Under the pieces are notes generated by a model. That model saw only the letters and a list, made by a program, of their open reading frames with translations, was not told the DNA's origin and did not search any database. From the NCBI RefSeq assembly GCF_013149805.1, contig NZ_JABEZT010000010.1:1-64000 (forward strand): DNA of 64,000 nucleotides, in the 5' to 3' direction. Shown here piece by piece: positions 1-8,234 of the stretch; position 1 is the first letter of the stretch, and each line of letters opens with the position of its first letter. This DNA is from Isoptericola chiayiensis (GTDB taxonomy: Bacteria; Actinomycetota; Actinomycetes; Actinomycetales; Cellulomonadaceae). The translations under genes and the position numbers were made by a program.

Positions 1-83
1 CAGGTAGGCAACGAGCCACGCCACCGCGACCAGAACAACACCACCCTGGCCAGCCGACCCCGGGTCAGCCACCCGAAGACTCA

Positions 84-135
84 CAGGTAGGCAACCCGGT
101 CGCGAGGTAGGCGAGCTCGCGCCGAGATAGGCAAC
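84..135. repeat. Three direct repeats at 20-bp spacing (GGTAGGCAAC-like)
   Basis: The words CAGGTAGGCAAC (84), GAGGTAGGCG (104) and GAGATAGGCAAC (124) sit on one face of the helix, two turns apart. A fourth exact copy of CAGGTAGGCAAC is at position 1, so the array may continue to the left of the window. Phased spacing suggests a protein-binding array or iterons. No nearby gene shows which. Confidence 0.5.
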
Positions 136-263
136 GTCTCGCGCGTACCGCGCGGCGTGCGGAGCAGCGCCTCGGCGTGTCGCTCGGCGTGTCGCCCACG
201 ATCCGCCCACTCTTCCTGGCACATGTCCGTATGGCGAGAGTCGCGACGCCGCGGCGTCACCAG

Positions 264-298
264 ATCACGCGTGGCGTGAGACTCACGCCCCGCGTGAT
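264..298. repeat. 35-bp near-perfect palindrome
   Basis: ATCACGCG (264-271) pairs with CGCGTGAT (291-298), and GGCGTGAG (273-280) pairs with CTCACGCC (282-289), with one mismatch between the two blocks and a 1-nt centre. It lies just past the 3' end of the HTH gene, so it could be a terminator hairpin or an operator. It has no T-run. Confidence 0.5.
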
Positions 299-391
299 TC
301 GCGACCGCGCGGCGGGCACCGATGCCGCCATCGCGACAGGTGCGGGGAAGACCATCAGTTCCCGGCAGAGAGAGACGCACGGGCTACCGGG

Positions 392-760
392 CTACCAGAC
401 CGACCTGCCGGCCGGCGTCGGGGCCTCGGTCACCAGCTCCACGACCCGGCATCCGAAGAGCTGCGCCAGCAGACCCACCTCGTCGAGCGACCACGCGACC
501 CGTCCCCGGAACCGTGCCGAGACGGCCGTGCGTGACAGGCCGAGCTCCGTGGCGAGCTGTTGCTGCGAGAGTCCGCGTCGTGCGGCCTCGAGCCGGACCG
601 CGCCCGCCACCACCAGGGCCAGGCCGTCGGAGGACAACCGAGGAGCGGGCCGACGGCGCGGGGGATCGGCGAGCTCGGCGATCCCGTCCGGACCGCTCTC
701 GGCGTCGTCGATGTCGAGCACGGGCTCCAGGGGCTGGACGAACGGACTTCTGCGTCTCAT
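392..760 (-). CDS. Helix-turn-helix (XRE-like) transcriptional regulator
   Basis: This 122-residue protein has a disordered arginine/proline-rich first half. A C-terminal helix-turn-helix runs from about residue 50 to 105, with 'GLSQQQLATELGLSRTAVSA' typical of XRE/Cro DNA-binding domains. I place the start at ATG 760 because a -10-like CACACT (772-767) ends six bases upstream, as in other leaderless genes here; a GTG at 781 in the same frame is the alternative. The target and ligand are unknown. It stands alone between the repeat-rich left edge and the endonuclease IV gene. Single-domain regulators like this often control themselves, but no operator is obvious. Confidence 0.7.
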   Translation of the reverse strand: MRRRSPFVQPLEPVLDIDDAESGPDGIAELADPPRRRPAPRLSSDGLALVVAGAVRLEAARRGLSQQQLATELGLSRTAVSARFRGRVAWSLDEVGLLAQLFGCRVVELVTEAPTPAGRSVW

Positions 761-845
761 CCCGCCAGTGTGGCGCCGCACCCGTCGTCACAGAGCGTCG
801 TCCACAGCCCCTCGGCGGCCGGGCAACACCGACCCGGCCGGACGC

Positions 846-1631
846 TCAGAGTCGCTCGCGCAGCCAGGAGATGTCGGTGCCCATGTCGCCCTTGGTCTCG
901 CAGACCACCGGGGCGCCGGCGTCGCGGACCACGCCGAGCAGCAGCTCCTCGGGGATCTCGCCCGCTCCGAAGTTGGTGTGTCGGTCCGCCCCCGACCCGG
1001 CGGCGTCACGCGAGTCGTTCGCGTGCACCAGGTCGATGCGGCCGGTGATCGCCCGGACGTCGTCCACCACCGTGGCCAGGTCCAGGCCGCCCGCCCAGGC
1101 GTGGCAGGTGTCGAGCGTGAAGCCGACCTCGACGTCGCTCTCGGCCTGCTGCACGGCCGCCCACAGCTCGGCGATGCGGTCCAGGCGACGCGCCATGGAG
1201 TGGTCGCCGCCCGCGGTGTTCTCGACGAGGACCGGCACGTCGGTGTCCAGCGACTCGATCGCCTTGCGCCAGTTGTCGAACCCCCTCGCCGGGTCGTCCT
1301 TCGCGGTCACGTGCCCGCCGTGCACGACGACACCCTTCGCGCCGACCTCCGAGGCCCGCGTCATGATCTGCTGCAGCAGCTTGCGGCTCGGGATGCGGAT
1401 GCGGTTGTTCGTCGAGGCCACATTGATGACGTACGGCGCGTGCACGTACACGTCGATGCCGGCCTCCGCCGTCGCGCCGCGGAACGCCTCCGCTCCTCCC
1501 GGGTACTCCAGCGGCGGCACCTTCCACGCCTGCGGGTCGGACAGGAACACCTGCACGACGTCGGCACCCATCTCGCGGGCATCCGCGACGGCGTCGGCGA
1601 GGGACACGTGGGCACCGATCTGCAGGGTCAT
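846..1631 (-). CDS. nfo: Deoxyribonuclease IV (endonuclease IV, AP endonuclease)
   Basis: A TIM-barrel enzyme of the xylose-isomerase-like/AP-endonuclease 2 family, 261 residues against about 280 for Nfo. The family cuts DNA 5' of abasic sites in base-excision repair using a trinuclear zinc centre. Visible signatures are the N-terminal 'IGAHVS', the metal-site regions 'VVHGGHV', 'ENTAGG', 'TLDTCHAWAGG' and 'VHANDS', and a C-terminal 'ETKGD'. TAGGCT (1644-1639) followed by seven bases and ATG supports leaderless transcription from 1631; the GTG at 1637 is less likely. Its short length leaves some chance of a sugar-phosphate isomerase, but the motif set fits Nfo better. Confidence 0.85.
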   Translation of the reverse strand: MTLQIGAHVSLADAVADAREMGADVVQVFLSDPQAWKVPPLEYPGGAEAFRGATAEAGIDVYVHAPYVINVASTNNRIRIPSRKLLQQIMTRASEVGAKGVVVHGGHVTAKDDPARGFDNWRKAIESLDTDVPVLVENTAGGDHSMARRLDRIAELWAAVQQAESDVEVGFTLDTCHAWAGGLDLATVVDDVRAITGRIDLVHANDSRDAAGSGADRHTNFGAGEIPEELLLGVVRDAGAPVVCETKGDMGTDISWLRERL

Positions 1632-1735
1632 GGCCACCAGCCTACGAGCGGGGTCCGACGTCGGCGCCGTCGCCGCGAGCCTCGACCGCAGTTCCGGCGG
1701 CCGCTAGTGTGACCGACGCCGAGGAAGGGACGCAC

Positions 1736-1984
1736 GTGTTCTCGATGAGCTGGACCGCTCTGACGATGATGATGCTGCAGGCGGCCGTGCCGGTCGTCAC
1801 GATGGTGGCTGTCCTGGTGATCGCCGTGACGGTGCGGCGCGACAACCCCCTCCGGGTCGCCCCGACCGACCGGCCGGGGATCCTGGAGCAGCGGCTCGAG
1901 CACCTTGACCGCCTGCTGGCGGCGGGGCGCATCACCGAGCCGGAGCACCGCGATGCCCGGGCCCGGCTCCTGGGCACGCTGTGA
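1736..1984 (+). CDS. Small membrane protein with SHOCT-like tail (paralog 1)
   Basis: An 82-residue protein with one N-terminal transmembrane helix ('VVTMVAVLVIAVTV') and a C-terminal SHOCT-like helical hairpin ('LDRLLAAGRITEPEHRDARA'). SHOCT segments are found at the ends of many small bacterial proteins and are thought to mediate oligomerisation. The GTG at 1736 is preceded by a strong AGGAAGGGA ribosome-binding site (1722-1730), which favours it over the in-frame GTG at 1709. It overlaps the next gene by GTGA, so the two are coupled. The function is unknown. Confidence 0.65.
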   Translation: MFSMSWTALTMMMLQAAVPVVTMVAVLVIAVTVRRDNPLRVAPTDRPGILEQRLEHLDRLLAAGRITEPEHRDARARLLGTL

Positions 1985-2295
1985 ACCGGGTCGGAGTGTC
2001 CGACGTCCTGCGTCCGCCCCGCGTCGAGCCGTTCGCGGACGAGGGCGTCGACCTGTTCGTCCCGGCGACCTACGACGTCGTGTGGTCGGTCGTCGTGGCG
2101 GTGGTCGTTCTGCTGACACTGACGGCGGTCGTCGCGATCGTGGTGCTCGTCCGGCGTCGAGCTGCCCGACCCGAGCGTGTCGGCACAGGAACGCGCGAGT
2201 CGCGGCTGGCCGAGGTCGACCGGTTGCACGCCACCGGCGCCCTCGACGACGACGAACGTCAGGCAGCCCGGACCCGCATCCTCGGCACGCTCTAG
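1981..2295 (+). CDS. Small membrane protein with SHOCT-like tail (paralog 2)
   Basis: This 104-residue protein has a soluble N-terminus, one long hydrophobic helix (about residues 32-55) and a SHOCT-like tail ('LAEVDRLHATGALDDDERQA'). It shares its architecture and the final 'LLGTL/ILGTL' with the preceding gene, so the pair probably arose by tandem duplication. Its start overlaps the upstream stop codon (GTGA). The two products may form a membrane hetero-oligomer, but nothing in the sequence gives a specific role. Confidence 0.65.
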   Translation: MNRVGVSDVLRPPRVEPFADEGVDLFVPATYDVVWSVVVAVVVLLTLTAVVAIVVLVRRRAARPERVGTGTRESRLAEVDRLHATGALDDDERQAARTRILGTL

Positions 2296-2304
2296 GCTGG
2301 GACC

Positions 2305-3138
2305 ATGCCCAGCACTCCTCCGCTCGCCCACGTCGTCGCCGGGTCCGAGGCGACCGGCGGCGCCGGCATCCAGGCCGACCTCAAGACGTTCCAGCAGCTC
2401 GGCGTCTACGGCGTCGGCACGTTGACCTGCATCGTCTCGTTCGACCCGCAGGCCGACTGGGCCCACCGCTTCGTCCCCGTCGACCCGCAGGTGATCGCCG
2501 ACCAGTTCGAGGCCGCGACCGCCACCCACGACCTCGACACCGTCAAGATCGGCATGCTCGGCACCCCCGACACCGTCGACGTGGTCGCCGAGGCGCTCGC
2601 GGCGAAGTCCTGGCGTCACGTCGTGCTCGACCCGGTGCTGATCTGCAAGGGCCAGGAGCCGGGCGCCGCCCTGGACACCGACACCGCGCTGCGGGAGAAG
2701 GTGCTGCCGCTCGCCACCGTGGTCACGCCCAACCTCTTCGAGGCGGCCACGCTGGCCGGCACCGAGCCGATCGAGGACGTCGACGGTCTGGTCGACGCCG
2801 CGCGCCGGATCCATGCCCTGCTCGACACGTCGGCCGGCCCGCGCTACGTGGTCGCCAAGGGCGGCGCGGAGCTGCCCGGCCCCGACGCCGTGGACGTGCT
2901 GTTCGACGGCACGGACGTCACCGTGCTGAGCGCGCCCAAGATCGGCGAGGAGCGGGTCTCCGGCGCCGGGTGCACCTTCGCCGCGGCGATCACCGCGGAG
3001 CTCGCCAAGGGCGCCGACGTGCGCGCCGCCGCGCAGGTCGCGAAGGATGTGGTCACCGCCGGGATCGAGGCGCGGGTGGCCGCACGCACGCCGTTCGACA
3101 CGGTGTGGCAGGGCGCGTACGCACCCGCCGCCGGATGA
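2305..3138 (+). CDS. pdxK: Pyridoxine/pyridoxal kinase, ThiD-like ribokinase fold
   Basis: A 277-residue member of the ribokinase superfamily. The N-terminal 'GSEATGGAGIQADLKTFQ' and 'TLTCIVSFDP', the central 'DPVLICKG' and 'VTPNLFEA', and the C-terminal 'GAGCTFAAAITAELAKG' match the ThiD-like pyridoxine kinase known as PdxK in Bacillus more closely than classical ThiD. It should phosphorylate B6 vitamers to pyridoxal phosphate precursors; activity on hydroxymethylpyrimidine cannot be excluded. The GAGC anion hole and catalytic aspartate loop are intact. TAGGCT (2293-2298) ends six bases before ATG, so the gene is probably leaderless. It stands apart from any thiamine gene, which supports the B6 assignment. 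Confidence 0.85.
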   Translation: MPSTPPLAHVVAGSEATGGAGIQADLKTFQQLGVYGVGTLTCIVSFDPQADWAHRFVPVDPQVIADQFEAATATHDLDTVKIGMLGTPDTVDVVAEALAAKSWRHVVLDPVLICKGQEPGAALDTDTALREKVLPLATVVTPNLFEAATLAGTEPIEDVDGLVDAARRIHALLDTSAGPRYVVAKGGAELPGPDAVDVLFDGTDVTVLSAPKIGEERVSGAGCTFAAAITAELAKGADVRAAAQVAKDVVTAGIEARVAARTPFDTVWQGAYAPAAG

Positions 3139-3229
3139 CCGGGCCGCGGGCCGCCGTCGTCCCGCGGAGGGTGCCCGCACAGCGGACGCAAACTATGTCT
3201 CAAGCCCGGTTCGGCTTAGTCTCTAGGTC

Positions 3230-5965
3230 GTGAGCGACAACTACGGACACCAGAGCCCGAGCACGGGCGCGATCGAGCGTGTGGTCGCCCGGCACGAGAT
3301 GCCCGACCCGTTGCGCGACGACATCCGCCTCCTCGGCGGGCTGCTCGGCAGCGTGCTGCGCGAGGCGGGCGGGCAGGACCTGCTCGACGACGTCGAGCGG
3401 CTGCGCGAGCTGACGATCCGCGCCTACGGGGTGGACGACGGTGGAGCGGCGCTGGCCGAGGCGGCCGACGTCGTCGCCGGCTACAGCCTCGAGCGCGCCG
3501 AACAGGTCGCCCGTGCCTTCACCTGCTACTTCCACCTGGCGAACCTCGCCGAGGAGTACCACCGGGTCCGCGTGCTGCGGATCCGCGAGTCCGAGGCCGG
3601 CGCCGCGATCGAGGAGTCGCTGCCCGCCGCCTTCACCCAGCTGGCCGAGGAGGTCGGCCGCGAGGAGGCGCTGCGACGCCTGGGCGAGCTGGAGTTCCGC
3701 CCGGTCCTGACGGCCCACCCGACCGAGGCCCGCCGTCGTGCCGTCTCTGGTGCGGTACGCCGCATCTCCGACCTGCTGTCCGAGCGTGACACCCTGCACC
3801 CGGGCGGCACGTCCCGCACGGAGAACGAGCGCCGCCTGCTCGCCGAGATCGACACGATGTGGCGCACCTCCCCGATCCGCGCGGCCAAGCCGACCGTGAT
3901 CGACGAGGTCAAGACCGCTATGGGCGTCTTCGACGCCACCATGTTCGACACGTTCCCCGAGGTGTACCGCCGCCTGGACGACTGGATCCTCGACGGCGAG
4001 GCCGGGCGCACCCCGCCGGTCGCCAAGCCGTTCGTGTTCCTCGGCTCCTGGATCGGCGGCGACCGGGACGGCAACCCGAACGTCACCGCCGACGTGACCC
4101 GGCAGGCCGCCACCCTGGCCGCCGAGCACGCCCTGACCGCGCTCGAGAACGCCGCGGTCGCCACCGGCCGCAAGCTCACCCTCGAGGAGGCGAGCACCCC
4201 GGCGTCGGCCGAGCTCAAGGCCCTGTGGCAGCAGCTGCGCCAGCTGTCGGACGAGCTGACGGCCAAGGCCGCGGCGGACTCCCCGAACGAGCCGCACCGC
4301 GCCGCGGTGCTGGCCATCGCCGGCCGGATCCGCGCGACCCGGACCCGCGACGCCGACCTGGCCTACCAGGTCCCCGAGGAGCTCGAGGCCGAGCTGCGCG
4401 TGGTGCAGGAGTCGCTCGTGGCGGCCGGTGCCAACCGTGCGGCCTACGGCGACCTGCAGCGGCTCGTGTGGCAGGTGCAGACCTTCGGGTTCCACCTGGC
4501 CGAGCTCGAGGTGCGCCAGCACTCCCAGGTGCACGCCGCGGCGCTCGACGAGATCGCCGAGAAGGGCGTCCACGGCGAGCTGTCCGACCGCACCCGCGAG
4601 GTGCTGGACACCTACCGCGCCCTCGGCGCCGTGCAGAAGCGGTTCGGCGAGCGCGCCGCCCGCCGGTACATCGTGTCCTTCACGCAGGCCCCCGAGCACC
4701 TGGCGGCCGTCTACCAGCTCGCCGAGCTGGCGTTCGACGGCACGGACGACGCCCCGGTGGTCGACGCGATCCCGCTGTTCGAGACCTTCGCCGACCTGGA
4801 GAACTCGGTCGACATCCTCGAGGCGATGCTGGAGATGCCGCAGGTCCAGAAGCGGCTCGAGCAGAACGGCCGCCGCGTGGAGGTCATGCTCGGCTACTCC
4901 GACTCCTCGAAGGACGTCGGTCCCGTCGCCGCGACCCTCGCGCTCCACAAGGCGCAGTCGCGCATCGCGCAGTGGGCGCAGAAGCACGACATCACGCTGA
5001 CCCAGTTCCACGGCCGCGGCGGTGCCCTCGGCCGCGGCGGCGGCCCCGCGAACCGTGCGGTGCTGGCCCAGCCGCCGCACTCGGTGGACGGGCGGTTCAA
5101 GCTCACCGAGCAGGGCGAGGTCATCCTGGCCCGCTACGGCAACCCGACGATCGCCGCCCGGCACATCGAGCAGGTGGCTGCCGCGACGCTGCTGGCCTCG
5201 GCGCCGTCGACGGAGGAGCGCAACGCCAGCACGGCCGAGCGGTTCTCCGGCGTCGCCTCCGCGCTGGACGCCTCCTCGCGGGCCCGGTTCCACGAGCTGG
5301 TGCAGTCCGAGGGCTTCCCGCAGTGGTTCTCGCAGGTGACGCCGCTGGAGGAGGTCGGCCTGCTGCCGATCGGCTCCCGGCCGGCCAAGCGCGGCCTCTC
5401 GGTCAACTCGCTGGACGACCTGCGGGCCATCCCGTGGGTGTTCTCCTGGTCGCAGGCCCGCATCAACCTGGCCGGCTGGTTCGGTCTGGGCACGGCGCTG
5501 AAGTCGTTCGCGGAGGGCGAGGGCAGCCTGGACGAGCTCAAGGCCGCCTACACCGAGTGGCCGCTGTTCGGCACGCTGCTCGACAACATCGAGATGTCGC
5601 TGGCCAAGACGGACGAGCGCATCGCCGAGCAGTACCTGGCCCTGGGCGACCGCGACGACCTGGCCGACATGGTCCTCACCGAGCTGCGCCTGACCCGCGA
5701 GTGGGTCCTGAAGATCACCGGGAACGAGTGGCCGCTGGCCAGCCGCCGGGTGCTCGGTCGGGCCGTCCAGCTGCGGTCGCCCTACGTCGACGCGCTGTCG
5801 CTCCTGCAGGTGCGCGCGCTGCGGGCCCTGCGCACCCAGGGTGCGAGCGAGGGCCTGACGGTGGACGACGGCGAGTGGGTCGACGGCGGCTACAAGGACC
5901 GCTGGCAGCACCTGCTGCTCCTGACCGTGAACGGTGTGTCCGCCGGTCTGCAGAACACCGGCTGA
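3230..5965 (+). CDS. ppc: Phosphoenolpyruvate carboxylase
   Basis: A full-length 911-residue enzyme that carboxylates PEP with bicarbonate to oxaloacetate, the main anaplerotic reaction in many actinobacteria. All hallmark motifs are present: the catalytic histidine loop 'VLTAHPTEARRR' near residue 162, the PEP site 'GSWIGGDRDGNPNV' near 280, 'GYSDSSKDVG' near 555, the glycine-rich 'FHGRGGALGRGGGP' near 593, and the conserved C-terminal 'QNTG'. The GTG start follows TAGTCT (3217-3222) by seven bases with no Shine-Dalgarno, so it is probably leaderless. Its stop overlaps the next start (TGATG), coupling it to cutC. Allosteric control is likely from family knowledge but cannot be read here. Confidence 0.97.
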   Translation: MSDNYGHQSPSTGAIERVVARHEMPDPLRDDIRLLGGLLGSVLREAGGQDLLDDVERLRELTIRAYGVDDGGAALAEAADVVAGYSLERAEQVARAFTCYFHLANLAEEYHRVRVLRIRESEAGAAIEESLPAAFTQLAEEVGREEALRRLGELEFRPVLTAHPTEARRRAVSGAVRRISDLLSERDTLHPGGTSRTENERRLLAEIDTMWRTSPIRAAKPTVIDEVKTAMGVFDATMFDTFPEVYRRLDDWILDGEAGRTPPVAKPFVFLGSWIGGDRDGNPNVTADVTRQAATLAAEHALTALENAAVATGRKLTLEEASTPASAELKALWQQLRQLSDELTAKAAADSPNEPHRAAVLAIAGRIRATRTRDADLAYQVPEELEAELRVVQESLVAAGANRAAYGDLQRLVWQVQTFGFHLAELEVRQHSQVHAAALDEIAEKGVHGELSDRTREVLDTYRALGAVQKRFGERAARRYIVSFTQAPEHLAAVYQLAELAFDGTDDAPVVDAIPLFETFADLENSVDILEAMLEMPQVQKRLEQNGRRVEVMLGYSDSSKDVGPVAATLALHKAQSRIAQWAQKHDITLTQFHGRGGALGRGGGPANRAVLAQPPHSVDGRFKLTEQGEVILARYGNPTIAARHIEQVAAATLLASAPSTEERNASTAERFSGVASALDASSRARFHELVQSEGFPQWFSQVTPLEEVGLLPIGSRPAKRGLSVNSLDDLRAIPWVFSWSQARINLAGWFGLGTALKSFAEGEGSLDELKAAYTEWPLFGTLLDNIEMSLAKTDERIAEQYLALGDRDDLADMVLTELRLTREWVLKITGNEWPLASRRVLGRAVQLRSPYVDALSLLQVRALRALRTQGASEGLTVDDGEWVDGGYKDRWQHLLLLTVNGVSAGLQNTG

Positions 5966-6792
5966 TGGTCGACGACGTGACGCCCGTCGGTGCTGCGGCA
6001 CCGGCGGGCGGCGCCGTGTCCGGGACCGCCGGTTCGCGAGTGCCCGCGCTGGAGCTCGCCGTGCAGGACGTCGCGGGCGTCGACGTCGCGGCGTCGGTGG
6101 GTGCCCGCCGGGTCGAGCTGTGCGCGGCGCTCGGGGCGACGGGCGGGATGACGCCGGGCCCGGGACTGCTGGCCGCGGCCGTCGAGCGTGCCGGTGTGCC
6201 GTCGTCGGACGGCGTCGAGGTGCACGTGCTGGTGCGCCCGCGTCCGGGCGGGTTCGTGCTCGTCGACGGTGAGCTGGACGTGCAGGTCCGGGAGGTGGCG
6301 GCGGCGCGCGCCGCGGGGGCGCACGGGGTCGTCGTCGGTGCGTCGCGTCCGGACGGCACGGTCGACGCGGCCGCGCTGCGAGAGCTGGTCGCGGCGGCCG
6401 ACGGCCTGGAGGTGACGTTCCACCGGGCGTTCGACCAGCTCGCCGACCCGTTCGCGGCGCTGGACGTGCTGGCAGGGCTCGGGGTGGCTCGTGTGCTGAC
6501 CTCCGGCGGGGCGGCGCGCTGCGCCGACGGCGTCGAGCGGCTCGCGGCCTGCGTCGCGCACACGCGGGACGCGCTCGGCGGGGCGGTGCAGGTCATGGCC
6601 GGCGGCGGCGTGCGGGTCGCCGACGTGCCGGGGCTGGTCGCGGCCGGCGTCGACGCGGTGCACCTGTCGGCCAAGCGCGTGGTGTCCGACGACGGCGGTC
6701 CCGGTGGTGGGGGCGACTCCGGCTACGAGGTGACGGACCCGGAGGTCGCGTCAGCCGCGGCCGAGGCCCTCCGCTCAGCGTTGTGGGCGTAG
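5965..6792 (+). CDS. cutC: CutC family copper homeostasis protein
   Basis: A 275-residue TIM-barrel protein of the CutC family. Conserved pieces are the strand 'ALELAVQDVAGVDVA', 'ARRVELCAAL', 'GGMTPGPGLL', 'VHVLVRPRPGGFV', 'TFHRAFDQ', 'VLTSGGAA' and 'VMAGGGVR'. CutC was linked to copper tolerance in E. coli, but its biochemical role there is disputed. The ATG overlaps the ppc stop (TGATG), so expression probably depends on ppc translation, an odd pairing with no obvious metabolic link. About 30 N-terminal residues precede the barrel and may be disordered. The gene ends inside the left arm of a 72-bp palindrome. Confidence 0.85.
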   Translation: MVDDVTPVGAAAPAGGAVSGTAGSRVPALELAVQDVAGVDVAASVGARRVELCAALGATGGMTPGPGLLAAAVERAGVPSSDGVEVHVLVRPRPGGFVLVDGELDVQVREVAAARAAGAHGVVVGASRPDGTVDAAALRELVAAADGLEVTFHRAFDQLADPFAALDVLAGLGVARVLTSGGAARCADGVERLAACVAHTRDALGGAVQVMAGGGVRVADVPGLVAAGVDAVHLSAKRVVSDDGGPGGGGDSGYEVTDPEVASAAAEALRSALWA

Positions 6793-6851
6793 AAACTGTG
6801 GTTCCAGAACGCGCATAGCGGGCATATCGGGCCAGATGGCGCGCCCACAAC
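6780..6851. repeat. 72-bp palindromic element, copy A
   Basis: GTTGTGGGCG (6780-6789) is inverted at CGCCCACAAC (6842-6851). The right half also carries CGGGCCAG, as in copy C at 36416-36487. It lies between the convergent cutC and exonuclease genes and supplies the cutC stop codon. Total length is exactly 72 bp, as for copies B (32222) and C. It could act as a bidirectional terminator, though no T-run follows. Confidence 0.8.
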
Positions 6852-6865
6852 GGACGGGGGAGCGG

Positions 6866-7828
6866 TCAGCCGGCCAGGGCCTTCAGCACCCGGTCGACGC
6901 TGGAGCGGATGCCCCAGCGCTCGACCAGCGCCTCCAGCGCCGCAGGGTCCGCCGGCGCGGACGGCAGCGCGTCGTCGAACGGGGCGATCGGTGCGTCGTC
7001 GGCCACGCGCACGACGGCGGGAGCCACCGCGAGGTAGTCGGCCGCCGCGGCGATCCGGGTCCGCTGCGACGGGGTGACGCCCTTCTCCTCGGCGGCCGCG
7101 GCCTCGAGCACCCGGTCGAGCGTCCCGAACGCCGCCAGCAGCTTGGCCGCGGTCTTCTCCCCGATGCCGGCCACGCCGGGCAGGCCGTCCGACGGGTCGC
7201 CGCGCAGCACCGCCATCTCGGCGTAGGCGGACCCCGTGGGCACGCCGTACTTCTCCGCCAGGCGCGCCTGGTCCACGACGTCCGGGTCCCGCACGCCGCG
7301 GGCCGGGTAGAGGACGGCGACCCCCGCGGCGTCGTCGACGAGCTGGAACAGGTCCCGGTCGCCCGTGACGATCCCGACCTGCGGACCGGGGCCGCCCTGC
7401 CCGGCCGGGGTGCCGCCGTCGTGCCCGGCGACCTCCCGCGCGACGAGCGTGCCGATCACGTCGTCCGCCTCGTACCCCGGCGAGCCCACCCGCGCGAGCC
7501 CCAGCGCGGCGAGCACCTCGACGATCACCGGCACCTGGGCCCGCAGGTCCTCGGGCATCTCCTCGACGTCCGGGCCGTCGGCCCGCAGCTCGGCGACCCG
7601 GTGCTCCTTGTACGAGCCGATGGCCTCCACCCGGAAGGCGGGCCGCCAGTCGTCGTCCCAGCAGGCCACGAGACGGTCCGGGCGATGTTCGGTGACCAGG
7701 AACGCGATCATGTCCAGTAGCCCGCGCACGGCGTTGACGGGTTCGCCCTGCGGCGAGCGCAACGAGTCCGGCATGCCGAAGAACGCACGGAAGTAGAGCG
7801 ACGCGGTGTCGAGCAGCAGCAGGCGCAT
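6866..7828 (-). CDS. 5'-3' exonuclease (FEN-like, PolA N-domain type)
   Basis: A 320-residue stand-alone homolog of the 5' nuclease domain of DNA polymerase I. It should trim 5' flaps and RNA primers using two metal ions. Conserved acidic-site segments are visible: 'LLLLDTASLYFRAFFG' at the N-terminus, 'ACWDDDWRPAFR', 'YKEHR', 'EADDVIGTL', 'VTGDRDLFQLVD' and the H3TH region 'GDPSDGLPGVAGIGEKTA'. CAGGCT (7840-7835) ends six bases before ATG 7828, so I prefer this start to the in-frame codon at 7834. It converges with cutC. Many actinobacteria carry such a free-standing 5' nuclease besides PolA; how they divide the work is not known from this sequence. Confidence 0.9.
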   Translation of the reverse strand: MRLLLLDTASLYFRAFFGMPDSLRSPQGEPVNAVRGLLDMIAFLVTEHRPDRLVACWDDDWRPAFRVEAIGSYKEHRVAELRADGPDVEEMPEDLRAQVPVIVEVLAALGLARVGSPGYEADDVIGTLVAREVAGHDGGTPAGQGGPGPQVGIVTGDRDLFQLVDDAAGVAVLYPARGVRDPDVVDQARLAEKYGVPTGSAYAEMAVLRGDPSDGLPGVAGIGEKTAAKLLAAFGTLDRVLEAAAAEEKGVTPSQRTRIAAAADYLAVAPAVVRVADDAPIAPFDDALPSAPADPAALEALVERWGIRSSVDRVLKALAG

Positions 7829-7847
7829 GAGCACAGCCTGGCACGTC

Positions 7848-8234
7848 TCAGCCCAGCAGCGCCGCCATGAGGGCGAACCCGGCGACGACGGCGGCCCAGG
7901 ATACCGCGAGGGTGCTCAGCGCGTGCCCGACGGCGGCGGCGTGCCGCCCGCCGCGCATCATCGTCACGGTCTCCACGATCGCGGTCGAGAACGTCGTGAA
8001 CCCGCCGCACACCCCGATCGCGAGGAGCAGGTGCCAGTGCTCGCCGGCGTCGGAGAAGGCGAGCCAGCCCGTGACGAGACCGATGAGCAGCGCGCCGAGG
8101 GCGTTGACGATCCAGGTGCCCCAGGGGAAGCCGTCGGGGCGCCGCGCCTTGATGGTGTCCGCCGCCCAGAAGCGGACGGCGGCGCCCAGCCCGCCGCCGA
8201 CCCCGACCAGCACGGCCGCGAGGAGTCCGGTCAT
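7848..8234 (-). CDS. crcB: Fluoride ion channel CrcB/Fluc subunit
   Basis: A 128-residue protein with four transmembrane helices of the Fluc/CrcB family, which lets toxic fluoride leave the cell. Family motifs include 'GVGGGLGAAVRFW', 'PWGTWIVNALGALLIG' with the conserved asparagine, and the helix break 'GVCGGFTTFSTAIVET'. Its ATG overlaps the stop of the upstream crcB by ATGA, so the two are translated together. Tandem crcB genes usually encode the two chains of a heterodimeric channel. No fluoride riboswitch is visible upstream. Confidence 0.92.
   Translation of the reverse strand: MTGLLAAVLVGVGGGLGAAVRFWAADTIKARRPDGFPWGTWIVNALGALLIGLVTGWLAFSDAGEHWHLLLAIGVCGGFTTFSTAIVETVTMMRGGRHAAAVGHALSTLAVSWAAVVAGFALMAALLG

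Larger units (their letters stand above)
1..391. other. Gene-free left edge with phased repeats and a hairpin
   Basis: I see no convincing gene here. An AGGTAGGCAAC-like word occurs at 1-12, 84-95, 104-113 and 124-135, the last three exactly 20 bp apart. A 12-bp tandem duplication, CTCGGCGTGTCG, lies at 171-194. A 35-bp palindrome lies at 264-298. The possible reading frames across this stretch are arginine-rich shadows of GC-rich DNA. Confidence 0.6.

Noticed and set aside
84-135. CRISPR array
   Set aside because: Units are about 10-12 bp with 20-bp periodicity, too short for CRISPR repeats with spacers, and no cas gene is present.
177-1712. 511-codon plus-strand frame across the HTH and endonuclease IV genes
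   Set aside because: The real genes on the opposite strand have clear motifs; this frame gives low-complexity arginine-rich sequence.
2305-3138. ThiD (hydroxymethylpyrimidine phosphate kinase) for thiamine synthesis
   Set aside because: The motif set matches the PdxK subgroup more closely, and no thiamine gene or TPP riboswitch is near; the activity cannot be fully excluded.
3200-6001. Very long open frame on the minus strand, opposite ppc
   Set aside because: It is the antisense shadow of the phosphoenolpyruvate carboxylase gene; its product is Arg/Gln/Val-rich and has no family features. Similar long shadows oppose many genes here because of the high GC content.
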